Assembly: GCA_900539195.1 (NCBI GenBank)
Contig: UQBC01000007.1
Location: forward strand, 18,114 to 82,113
DNA length: 64,000 nucleotides
Direction: 5' to 3'
From: an uncultured Oscillospiraceae bacterium
GTDB taxonomy: Bacteria > Bacillota > Clostridia > Oscillospirales > Ruminococcaceae
Shown: positions 7,378 through 15,595 of the stretch, piece by piece
Layout: each line of letters starts with the position of its first letter
Numbering within the stretch: the first letter of the stretch is position 1
Notes under the pieces: model-generated
Databases searched by the model: none
What the model was told of the DNA's origin: nothing
What the model saw: the letters and a program-made list of their open reading frames with translations, nothing else
Program-made: the position numbers and the translations under genes

Positions 7378-9420
7378 TTGGAAAACGGTAACAAAAACAA
7401 CAATAATTATAAAAGCAACAAGCCGTCAAAGGATAACAGACCGTCCTTCCCGAAAAGAGCGGTAATCACAGGCGGTATGCCTTACGGTAATAAACAGCTT
7501 CATTTCGGTCATGTCGGCGGTGTGTTCGTATTTGCGGATACCTACGCAAGATTTCTGCGTGACCGTATCGGTAAGGATAATGTAATTTTCGTATCGGGTA
7601 CAGACTGCTACGGCTCGCCTATTGCAGAAAGCTACAGAAAGCTGAAGGAAAGCGGAGAGTTTGACGGTACTATTGAGGATTTTGTAAGGAAAAATCACGA
7701 GAGCCAGGAAAAAACGCTCAGAGATTACGATATAAGCCTCGACCTGTTCGGTGCGTCCGCACTGGATGAGCCTGCAAAGATACACAACGTAGTATCCGAC
7801 AAATTTATCAGAAGGCTGTACGAAAACGGTCAGCTTGAAAAAATTACCACCTCGCAGTTCTATGACGAAAAGGCAGGCGTGTTCTTAAACGGCAGACAGG
7901 TAATAGGCAAATGCCCCGTTCTCGGCTGTCAGTCGGAAAAGGGCTATGCGGACGAGTGCGACCTCGGACATCAGTATATGCCGTCAAGCCTTATCGACCC
8001 CAAAAGTACGCTGACAGGCGAAACACCGGTAATGCGTGACGTTGTGAACTGGTACTTCCGCCTTACCGAGTACACAAAGCTGCTCGGCGAATATGTTGAC
8101 AGAATAAAGAAGATGCCGAATGTCCGTTCTCTTGTTTCAAAGACTATCGGCGAGTTTCTTGAACCGCCCGTTGTTCATATCAAGAAAGAGCTGCGTGAGG
8201 ATTATGAGAAGATAAAGGATCTGCTTGCGCATCATACGCTGACGGACGACCCGAAAAAGCCTTCGTTCACGATATGCTTCGACACGCTTGACGAGCGTGA
8301 TGCGGCAACGGAGATCATGGCACATCACGGTCTGCGTTTCAGAACAGGCAAGACGCTTGTTCCGTTCAGACTTACAGGTAATATCGAGTGGGGCGTAAAG
8401 GCTCCCGACCTTGAGGATGAAAAGGGACTTACCGTATGGGTATGGCCCGAGTCGCTCTGGGCACCTATCTCATTTACTTGCGCTTATCTCAAGAGCAAGG
8501 GTATTGATATGGAGCATTACAAGGATTACTGGTGCTCAAAGGATTCACAGGTATATCAGTTTATCGGCTCGGATAACATCTACTTCTACGGTGTTGCGGA
8601 AATGGCAATGTTCATGGCGCTGAAAAAGGGCGAGATAACCTCCGACCCTGAGGACGGCGAAATGCAGCTTCCTATCCTCGTTGCAAACAACCACATTCTG
8701 TTCCTTGACAAGAAAGCAAGCAGCAGCGGCTCAATAAAGCCTCCTATGGCGGCGGATCTGCTGAACTACTATACAGCCGAACAGCTCCGTATGCACTGGC
8801 TCGGACTCGGACTCGGCACAAGGAGCGTCAGCTTCCAGCCCAAGCCCTATAACCCCGATGCAAAGCCTGAGGACAACGACCCTGTTGTAAAGGAAGGCTT
8901 CCTGCTTTCAAACGTGTTCAACAGAGCTATACGTTCCTGCTTCTATTACGCTCAGAAGTATTTTGACGGCAAGATGCCCGTAGGCACACCCGATGCGGAC
9001 GTTGTCGCAGAGTGCGAAAAGGCTATTCTTGAATATGAGCGTTATATGTATAAGTTTGAGTTCCACCAGGTGACCTATGTGCTTGATTCGCTTGTAAGAA
9101 AGTCGAGCAAGGTATGGTCAAAGCTCAGTCGTGAGGCTGATGCGGCAGATGATAACGAGCTTCGTAAAAAGACGCTTATCAACGTGTTCCACTATATAAG
9201 AACAGCCGCACTCCTTCTGCACCCCCTCGCTCCCGAGGGTACGGAGATGCTCAGAGAGTATCTCGGATTCGGCGAGGACTTCTGGAGTTGGGATCATGTG
9301 TTTGAAGGAATGGACTACTTCTGCAAGGGCGAAAGCGAGCATCAGCTTAAGTTCCTTGAGCCGAGAGTTGACTTCTTCAAAAAGCATCCATCACAGCTTG
9401 CAGGCAGTGAAGAAAATTAA
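7378..9420 (+). CDS. metG: Methionyl-tRNA synthetase with divergent KMSKS loop
   Basis: Class I aminoacyl-tRNA synthetase, about 681 residues, charging tRNA-Met. HFGH (42-45) is the HIGH motif. CPVLGC...CDLGH (C179, C184, C194, H198) matches the zinc knuckle of MetRS, and VWVWPESLWAP and GSDNIYFYG match the core. The KMSKS loop reads DKKASSSG (444-451), far from consensus but in the right place. It lacks the C-terminal EMAP-type tRNA-binding domain. The asparagine/lysine-rich N-terminal 25 residues are an extension. TTG at 7378 is chosen because GAGGAG lies 8 nt upstream. Gene-finders may call a longer ATG start. Confidence 0.82.
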   Translation: MENGNKNNNNYKSNKPSKDNRPSFPKRAVITGGMPYGNKQLHFGHVGGVFVFADTYARFLRDRIGKDNVIFVSGTDCYGSPIAESYRKLKESGEFDGTIEDFVRKNHESQEKTLRDYDISLDLFGASALDEPAKIHNVVSDKFIRRLYENGQLEKITTSQFYDEKAGVFLNGRQVIGKCPVLGCQSEKGYADECDLGHQYMPSSLIDPKSTLTGETPVMRDVVNWYFRLTEYTKLLGEYVDRIKKMPNVRSLVSKTIGEFLEPPVVHIKKELREDYEKIKDLLAHHTLTDDPKKPSFTICFDTLDERDAATEIMAHHGLRFRTGKTLVPFRLTGNIEWGVKAPDLEDEKGLTVWVWPESLWAPISFTCAYLKSKGIDMEHYKDYWCSKDSQVYQFIGSDNIYFYGVAEMAMFMALKKGEITSDPEDGEMQLPILVANNHILFLDKKASSSGSIKPPMAADLLNYYTAEQLRMHWLGLGLGTRSVSFQPKPYNPDAKPEDNDPVVKEGFLLSNVFNRAIRSCFYYAQKYFDGKMPVGTPDADVVAECEKAILEYERYMYKFEFHQVTYVLDSLVRKSSKVWSKLSREADAADDNELRKKTLINVFHYIRTAALLLHPLAPEGTEMLREYLGFGEDFWSWDHVFEGMDYFCKGESEHQLKFLEPRVDFFKKHPSQLAGSEEN

Positions 9421-9434
9421 ATTATTGCATCAGC

Positions 9435-9462
9435 ACCGCCGCCGTGAAAACACAGCGGCGGT
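9435..9462 (+). terminator. Hairpin after metG
   Basis: ACCGCCGC pairs perfectly with GCGGCGGT across a 12-nt loop, 15 bp past the metG stop. The T-run after it is weak (ACTTTGT), so termination may be partial and the methyltransferase could be co-transcribed. Confidence 0.5.
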
Positions 9463-9482
9463 ACTTTGTAAAGGATTTTTTT

Positions 9483-10277
9483 ATGAATATAAAAGACAGC
9501 AACATTGACAATGGTAAGGTGTTTGACTGGGGCAGAACGTCGCATGATTACGCTAAGTACCGTGATATATATCCCGATGAGTTTTACCGCAGAATAACTG
9601 ACAGAGGACTTTGTGTGTCGGGACAGAGTGTGCTTGATATAGGAACGGGAACGGGTGTAATTCCCCGTAATATGCTACGCTTCGGTGCAAAGTGGACAGG
9701 TACGGATATATCACCCGAACAGATAGAACAGGCGAAACTGCTGTCGCAGGGTACGGATATAAAGTATTATGTCTCAGCCTCAGAAGAATTGTCGTTTCCT
9801 GACAATTCGTTCGATGTTATAACCGCTTGCCAGTGTTTCTGGTACTTTGACCACGAAAAACTTATTCCTGAGTTCAGACGTATGCTTAAAAGCGGCGGAA
9901 GCCTTGTTGTTCTCTATATGGCGTGGCTACCGTTTGAAGATAAGATTGCAGGTATGAGCGAGGAGCTTGTATTGAAATATAATCCCGACTGGAGCGGCAA
10001 GGGCGAAACAATACACCCGATACATATACCGCAGTGCTATGATGCTTATTTTGACAATGTCTACAGCGAAGAATATCCTCTCGATGTGCATTTCACACGA
10101 GAGAGCTGGAATGGCAGAGTGAAAGCCTGCCGGGGCATAGGAGCATCATTGCCTGAAGAAGAGATAAATTCGTGGGAAAAAGAGCATATAAAACTCCTTA
10201 AAACAAATGCACCGCCCGAATTTGATATACGTCATTACGGTGCAATCGTACATTTAAGACTTAAAGATAAAGGATAA
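9483..10277 (+). CDS. Class I SAM-dependent methyltransferase
   Basis: 264-residue methyltransferase of the Methyltransf_11/UbiE type. LDIGTGTG (51-58) is the SAM-binding motif I, GTDISPEQI (73-81) supplies the acidic motif II, and SFPDNSFDVITACQCFWYFD is the motif IV/V region. Substrate unknown; a small molecule is more likely than RNA. The start follows AAAGGA. It sits 4 bp upstream of mnmA, so the two are probably one transcript, but a functional link is not implied. Confidence 0.85.
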   Translation: MNIKDSNIDNGKVFDWGRTSHDYAKYRDIYPDEFYRRITDRGLCVSGQSVLDIGTGTGVIPRNMLRFGAKWTGTDISPEQIEQAKLLSQGTDIKYYVSASEELSFPDNSFDVITACQCFWYFDHEKLIPEFRRMLKSGGSLVVLYMAWLPFEDKIAGMSEELVLKYNPDWSGKGETIHPIHIPQCYDAYFDNVYSEEYPLDVHFTRESWNGRVKACRGIGASLPEEEINSWEKEHIKLLKTNAPPEFDIRHYGAIVHLRLKDKG

Positions 10278-10281
10278 AAAT

Positions 10282-11358
10282 ATGGAAAAATTAGCGATAG
10301 CGATGAGCGGCGGAGTGGACAGCTCGGTGGCGCTTGTGCTGTTGAAGGATAAATATGATGTCAGCGGCTACACGCTGAAACTGCACGACAGCAGAGGAAC
10401 GGACGACAGCGGACTTTGCGGTTCGGCAAGTGACATCGAGGACGCAAAGGCGATAGCGGCAAAATTCGGCGTACCTCATTATCTGCTTGATATGAGGGAT
10501 TTGTTTTCCGATACTGTACAGAAAAGTTTCGCACAAAGCTATCTTTCGGGAAGAACGCCTAACCCCTGCGTAGAGTGCAACGAAACGATAAAGTTCGGCG
10601 CACTGCTCGATGCAGTAAAAAACCGTGGTATAAACCACATTGCCACAGGTCATTATGTACGCAGTTGTTACGATGAAAAAAGCGGCAGATGGCTTTTGAA
10701 GAAAGCAATCAACGCAGACGGCACAAGCAACGCAAAGGATCAGTCATATGTGCTGTACCGATTAAGTCAGCAACAGCTTGCCGCAAGCGTTTTCCCTCTC
10801 GGTGAAATGACAAAGGACGAGATAAGGCATATTGCGGCAGACAGCGGACTTATCAACAGCGACAAGCCCGACAGTCAGGATATATGCTTTGTGCCGGACG
10901 GCGATTATGCCGGCTTTATCGAGCGTTATACAGGCAACGCCTACCCCGACGGCGATTTTCTCGATGAAAACGGCAACGTTATAGGCAGGCACAAGGGCGT
11001 TATATTTTACACGATAGGACAGAGGAGAGGAATAGGCACAGGATTTGGTAAACCAATGTATGTCATCGGAAAAAATGCCGATAATAATACCGTAACGCTC
11101 GGCAGTAACGAGCTTCTTTTTACCGATACGCTGTATGCAGATAATCTTAACTGGATAGCGTTTGAATATCCCGAAAGCGAGTTTAAATGCAGGGCAAAGA
11201 CACGTTACAGACAGACCGAACAGCCGTGTACCGTATATCCGCAGGGCAGAAATAAGGTCAGGGTCGTGTTTGATGAAAAGATAAGAGCGGTAACTCCGGG
11301 ACAGCACGTTGTGTTCTATGACGGCGATATAGTGCTCGGCGGCGGTGTAATAATGTAG
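10282..11358 (+). CDS. mnmA: tRNA-specific 2-thiouridylase MnmA
   Basis: 358-residue enzyme that puts sulfur on U34 of tRNA-Lys, tRNA-Glu and tRNA-Gln. SGGVDSS (9-15) is the PP-loop that adenylates the uridine. Cys96 in NPCVECN and Cys202 in DICFVPDG are the two catalytic cysteines. FYTIGQRRGIG and the C-terminal beta-barrel region are as in the family, and length is normal. Starts 4 bp after the methyltransferase stop. It lies near metG, giving a loose translation-related cluster. Confidence 0.96.
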   Translation: MEKLAIAMSGGVDSSVALVLLKDKYDVSGYTLKLHDSRGTDDSGLCGSASDIEDAKAIAAKFGVPHYLLDMRDLFSDTVQKSFAQSYLSGRTPNPCVECNETIKFGALLDAVKNRGINHIATGHYVRSCYDEKSGRWLLKKAINADGTSNAKDQSYVLYRLSQQQLAASVFPLGEMTKDEIRHIAADSGLINSDKPDSQDICFVPDGDYAGFIERYTGNAYPDGDFLDENGNVIGRHKGVIFYTIGQRRGIGTGFGKPMYVIGKNADNNTVTLGSNELLFTDTLYADNLNWIAFEYPESEFKCRAKTRYRQTEQPCTVYPQGRNKVRVVFDEKIRAVTPGQHVVFYDGDIVLGGGVIM

Positions 11359-11632
11359 AATTGTGAAAGTTTGACAAAAAGCGAGTTCACTTTTCATCTA
11401 ATTTACACAAAACTATTCTTTTAATTTCACGAACAAGCATTATTATATAACCACAGTCAGCAAGGAAACAGAAAAGCAAACAAGCTGACAGATTAAATTG
11501 CTATCTTCGATTTTCATATATATTTCCCCAAAGCAAAGAACTCCGGTGTAACAGCCGGAGTTCTTTGTTTTTATGCGGTTGTCGCTACGGTGCTTTTTCT
11601 CTTTGGAATATTGAATTTTTTGTTTCTGCCTA
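11359..11632. other. Intergenic region with terminator, possible small RNA
   Basis: AT-rich stretch after mnmA ending in a strong terminator (11534-11567). About 11455-11570 could be a roughly 115-nt transcript: it contains GTCAGC...GCTGAC pairing (about 11456-11489) and ends in the terminator, but the upstream promoter elements are weak. It may simply be the mnmA 3' UTR. Confidence 0.3.
11534..11567 (+). terminator. Strong intrinsic terminator
   Basis: 13-bp perfect stem CAAAGAACTCCGG/CCGGAGTTCTTTG with an 8-nt loop, followed by TTTTT. Confidence 0.85.
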
Positions 11633-11690
11633 TTGACAAACCATCAGGTTCGTGTTATCATATAACTGTACTAAGGAGAATAGTACAGTT
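11633..11690 (+). promoter_or_regulatory. Promoter and perfect palindromic operator of the ytrA-like operon
   Basis: TTGACA (11633-11638), 17 bp, TATCAT (11656-11661) with TGT extending the -10. Directly behind it AACTGTACTA (11664-11673) and TAGTACAGTT (11681-11690) form a perfect 10-bp inverted repeat with a 7-bp centre covering the transcription start. It is a natural operator for the GntR-family protein encoded next, implying autoregulation. Which ligand relieves it is not evident. Confidence 0.8.
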
Positions 11691-11710
11691 ATTACGAAAG
11701 GCGGTGTGAT

Positions 11711-12085
11711 ATGTTTTCATTACGACTACAGGGCGGATTGCCTTTGTCAGAGCAGCTTGAGGCACGGATAGCTGAACTGATAATCAGCGGGGAAATGGCT
11801 GAAAACGAAAAACTGCCTGCTGTGCGTGAAGTCGCAAAGGAACTTACGATAAATCCGAATACTGTACAGAAAACCTACAGACAGCTTGAACAGAGGGGGC
11901 TTATATATTCTCTTCCGGGCAAAGGCAGTTATGTTGCCGAAAGATCGCAATATTCTTCAGCTGTATTGAAAAAGGCAACGGAGGAATTCAGCCGTGCTGT
12001 AGGCGACGCAGTGAAATCCGGACTTACGAAAGAGATAATGACGGCGGTGATAGACGCTGTTATAAATAAGGAGGGTGAAATATGA
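11711..12085 (+). CDS. GntR family regulator, YtrA subfamily
   Basis: 124 residues: a winged helix-turn-helix (about 8-75; PLSEQLEARIAELI, LPAVREVAKEL, NPNTVQKTYRQLE) and a short C-terminal tail instead of a large ligand domain. That short tail is the mark of the YtrA subfamily, which typically represses adjacent ABC transporter operons and often responds to cell-wall-active compounds. The stop overlaps the ATPase start (ATGA). Probable repressor of its own operon through the palindrome at 11664-11690. Confidence 0.88.
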   Translation: MFSLRLQGGLPLSEQLEARIAELIISGEMAENEKLPAVREVAKELTINPNTVQKTYRQLEQRGLIYSLPGKGSYVAERSQYSSAVLKKATEEFSRAVGDAVKSGLTKEIMTAVIDAVINKEGEI

Positions 12086-12981
12086 TAAATGTTGATAATG
12101 TAACAAAACAATTCGGCGATTTCTATGCACTCAAGGATTGTACGATTAAAATAGGGAGCGGAAGCGCTTACGGATTGCTTGGCTCGAACGGAGCGGGAAA
12201 ATCAACACTGCTGCGTATCCTTGCAGGAATATACAGACAGGACAGCGGAGAGGTAACGATAGACGAAAGCGCTGTATATGATAACGTTGCCGTGAAGCAG
12301 AGAATATTCTATGTCAGCGATGATGTTGAGCAATATGCGAATATGACCCCCGATGATATGAAAAAAATGTATGAGATATTCTATCCGACTTTTTCAACAG
12401 AAAAGTTTGAAAAGCTTATGAAGGCTATTGATCTGCCGAAAGATAAGCGTATGTCAACGTTCTCAAAGGGTATGAAACGTCAGGCGGCGGTTATATGCGG
12501 ACTTGCGGCATCGACCGATATACTTCTGCTTGACGAGGCTTTTGACGGACTTGACCCTACTATGAGAATAAGCGTCAGAAAAATGCTTTTTGATGCTATG
12601 GCAGAAAATAACGGCACGGTTGTTATTTCATCACATAATCTGACCGAGATTGAGGAGCTGTGCGACAGCGTAGGTCTTGTTCATAAGGGTAGGGTCGTAT
12701 TCGATCGTGAGCTTGACAGCGTCAAGGGAGATCTTCACAAGATACAGGTATCGTTTGAAAACGAGATGAAAATAAATGATTTTCCTGAGATCAATATAAT
12801 TTCAATGAACACCCTGGGAAGCGTACAGAGCTTTATTGTAAGGGGCGACAGCGAAGAGGCCTGCCGCATAATGCGTGAAAAGGGCGCAAAATTCTGCGAT
12901 GTGATACCGCTAACGCTCAATGAAATATTTATATATGAAATGGAGGGACTCGGATATGACTGCGGCGTGCTCGACGACTAA
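12082..12981 (+). CDS. ABC transporter ATP-binding protein (YtrB-like)
   Basis: 299-residue ATPase. Walker A GSNGAGKST (34-42), signature FSKGMKRQ and Walker B LLLDEAFDGLD are intact. Residues after about 220 form the C-terminal extension common in ABC-2 ATPases of this type. Overlaps the regulator by 4 bp and the permease by 26 bp, so the three genes are translated as a unit. Probably energises the following membrane protein; substrate unknown. Confidence 0.88.
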   Translation: MINVDNVTKQFGDFYALKDCTIKIGSGSAYGLLGSNGAGKSTLLRILAGIYRQDSGEVTIDESAVYDNVAVKQRIFYVSDDVEQYANMTPDDMKKMYEIFYPTFSTEKFEKLMKAIDLPKDKRMSTFSKGMKRQAAVICGLAASTDILLLDEAFDGLDPTMRISVRKMLFDAMAENNGTVVISSHNLTEIEELCDSVGLVHKGRVVFDRELDSVKGDLHKIQVSFENEMKINDFPEINIISMNTLGSVQSFIVRGDSEEACRIMREKGAKFCDVIPLTLNEIFIYEMEGLGYDCGVLDD

Positions 12982-15364
12982 AAAGAACTTTTTTATAAGC
13001 TACTTATGCTACAAATTATTCAGAAACAAGAATCTGTTGATCATATCGGCACTTTTCAGTGTACTGTGCATACCGCTGTTCAGCGTATGTATGTCGATCT
13101 GTATAGAAATGGTAAATGCGACTATAAAAAACCAAAATTTCGATACATTGCATACTACAAAAATGTTCGGCGATATTGATATGATTATGGCGGCGGGATT
13201 TGTAATTGCTGTTGCTTCGGCGGCTGTGGTGCTCATTCTCGCTTTTGTAACAGTAAATTCAATGTTCAGTTATAATCTCAAAAAATGCGATGCGGATATG
13301 TATCTCAGTCTTCCGCTCACAACTACTCAGAGGTTTTTCAGCGATCTTCTGACCGGTGGCATTGTAAGCGTTCTTCCTATGGCAATATCAGGCGCGATCA
13401 GTGCTGTAATTATGGCAGTAACGGGAATCAGTGTAGACGCAGGTTTCACAACATCATATCTGAATACCCTTTCAAGCGGGGACTATGAAAGCGAAATCAA
13501 CATTGCAATGCAGCAGATCTTCTCAAGGACAAATAATATTCTCTACAGAGAGCTGCCCCAAATTATAATATATGTATTTATTGCTATGACTGTCGTACTC
13601 GTTTTTACATACCTTTTCTGTGTGTTGATAAATTCGTTCACCGGAAAAATGTCCGACTATATCGTATACACGATAATAGCAATGGCGGCATTATCGGTGA
13701 TAGTAACTACTATTGTCGGAACAGCAATTATGATGGTTACCGAAGCGGCATCGAGCGAGGAACTTTCTTCGGCGGTAATGTTTGCTTCCCCTGCGGGTAT
13801 GATTTTTGCTTTTATTCTGTCTATCGTCAACTCATTTGGTGAAAATGTTTTTGCCATAAGTGAAAGCAAAGGAGTATACAGTGCGGTCAGAAACGATGAT
13901 ATAGATATATTCTGTACATTCAATACGCGAAACGTAATTATAATGATATTGGTATTTGCTGTACTTATTGTGCTTGCGTATGTTGTCACACGCTTAAGAA
14001 AAGCGGAAAAGACGGGTTCACATTTTGTCTTTGAGCTTCCGTATCATATCATATCACTGAGCATTGTGTGTGCGTTGATCTGTATAGCTATAGGCACAAG
14101 CCCTGTGATGATTGATCCTACATTACACATGACTTTTATGATATGTATTGCCATTAGCGCAATTGTTTATTTCTTCGCTGAAATTACCCATGGAAGAAAA
14201 ATAAATAAATTATGGCAATCACTGCTCAGATATGTCGGTGCGATACTTGGTACATTGCTTATTTGCACTGTTATAAGACAAACCGATATTTTCGGACTGG
14301 AGCGTTATGTTCCCTCAACCGACGGCATAAAGAGCGTGGAAATGTCAACAAAAAAGGCATTCAGTGATAACGGTAATTCGGACTACTACACGATAAATTT
14401 CAAAAATACCGATAACATACGTGCAATAACGAAATATCATTCTTTTATTGTCAATAACGGATGCGCACATCGCTACAGTGATTACGGCGTTGAGCCGGGA
14501 AAAGACTACTATTCTGTCAGATTGGTTTACAAGATGAAAGACGGCAGAATGATAACACGTTCTCTCGGAATTGCCGTAAATCAGAAAACGTACGGCGAAT
14601 ACGCCAAGGCACTTTATGATATGCGATATGTTTTATCAAAGACGGACGAATACGCCGAGGAGATAAAAAGTGTCGGTGCAATGGCAGAGAAAATAGATTT
14701 CTATACAAGAAACGGTAATTCCTACGGCAGACTGCTTAATAATGATCTTAATGATAAGTTGATATCAGCCATAGAAAATGATTATAAATCAGGCAGAAAT
14801 ACCGGAAAGCTTGCGGCAGTAGTTAAAATAAAAGCCAATTCCAACATCGGCGAATATATGAGCCTTGAAATCAGAGAGGACTGCTCCGAAACACTGGCAA
14901 TGCTTAATGATGAAACAAATTCGGTTTCCTATAAAAAGGCACTGATAGATGACGCAAAGAAAGAACTGGAAAACTATAATAACAACAAAGATAACGAGTA
15001 TGATACCGACGGTTCTTACGCAAGCTATGTGTCATCTTTGTATACTATATATGATATGTATAATGCGAATGACAATTATATATATTTTAACTATTCAAAC
15101 GTTTCGGTAAGTTCGGCTAAACATACGACTGTTACCTGTGAGTTTGCCGAAAGTGAAAGCGTTTCTGAGCTTGAAAAACTGTTTGTGATGTATGATTACT
15201 ATACAGACGGTCTGCTTGCGGATATGGATTATGTAATTCTCTGCGAAACCGGACATGACAATTCTTTCGGCGGTGCATATTTTGCTCCGCACGAAAACAG
15301 AAAGCGAGTTGCCGATCTGATATATTCAATCAGAAAGGAATTCAATATTCCGATAGAACAGTAA
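12956..15364 (+). CDS. ABC-2 type permease, large, with extracellular domain
   Basis: About 802 residues. Hydrophobic segments cluster in roughly the first 450 residues (e.g. LLIISALFSVLCIPLFSVC, VIAVASAAVVLILAF), and the remaining ~350 residues are hydrophilic and rich in Asp, Asn and Tyr. It is thus a membrane pore plus a large soluble, probably extracytoplasmic domain. I choose ATG 12956 because GGAGGG lies about 8 nt upstream, although the frame is open further left inside the ATPase gene. Partner of the preceding ATPase; similar GntR-ABC operons act in antibiotic or envelope-stress responses. The C-terminal domain is not one I recognise. Confidence 0.75.
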   Translation: MTAACSTTKKNFFISYLCYKLFRNKNLLIISALFSVLCIPLFSVCMSICIEMVNATIKNQNFDTLHTTKMFGDIDMIMAAGFVIAVASAAVVLILAFVTVNSMFSYNLKKCDADMYLSLPLTTTQRFFSDLLTGGIVSVLPMAISGAISAVIMAVTGISVDAGFTTSYLNTLSSGDYESEINIAMQQIFSRTNNILYRELPQIIIYVFIAMTVVLVFTYLFCVLINSFTGKMSDYIVYTIIAMAALSVIVTTIVGTAIMMVTEAASSEELSSAVMFASPAGMIFAFILSIVNSFGENVFAISESKGVYSAVRNDDIDIFCTFNTRNVIIMILVFAVLIVLAYVVTRLRKAEKTGSHFVFELPYHIISLSIVCALICIAIGTSPVMIDPTLHMTFMICIAISAIVYFFAEITHGRKINKLWQSLLRYVGAILGTLLICTVIRQTDIFGLERYVPSTDGIKSVEMSTKKAFSDNGNSDYYTINFKNTDNIRAITKYHSFIVNNGCAHRYSDYGVEPGKDYYSVRLVYKMKDGRMITRSLGIAVNQKTYGEYAKALYDMRYVLSKTDEYAEEIKSVGAMAEKIDFYTRNGNSYGRLLNNDLNDKLISAIENDYKSGRNTGKLAAVVKIKANSNIGEYMSLEIREDCSETLAMLNDETNSVSYKKALIDDAKKELENYNNNKDNEYDTDGSYASYVSSLYTIYDMYNANDNYIYFNYSNVSVSSAKHTTVTCEFAESESVSELEKLFVMYDYYTDGLLADMDYVILCETGHDNSFGGAYFAPHENRKRVADLIYSIRKEFNIPIEQ

Positions 15365-15399
15365 GCTGTATATAAAATTCTCCTCATAATATATACCGA

Positions 15400-15430
15400 C
15401 GCCCTGTACTGCATTATGCGGTGCAGGGCG
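15400..15430 (+). terminator. Terminator after the ytrA-like operon
   Basis: CGCCCTGTAC/GTGCAGGGCG stem (10 bp, one G-U) with an 11-nt loop, followed by TTCTGTGT. Moderate U-tract. Confidence 0.6.
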
Positions 15431-15481
15431 TTCTGTGTATTATAACCAAAATATGACGGTCAAATTAGTGCAATATTTCTA

Positions 15482-15511
15482 TTGAGCGTTATTGCAAATA
15501 TGTGATAGAAT
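15482..15511 (+). promoter_or_regulatory. Probable promoter of the first solute-binding lipoprotein gene
   Basis: TTGAGC (15482-15487), 18 bp, TAGAAT (15506-15511), with TGA directly before the -10. Leaves a leader of about 80 nt. Confidence 0.5.
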
Positions 15512-15595
15512 TATATCAGAGAACAATTGAATATCTATATGCAAAATTTTATTATCTGATCAAAAACATTCCGCTTTACGCCAAAGGAGCTATTT

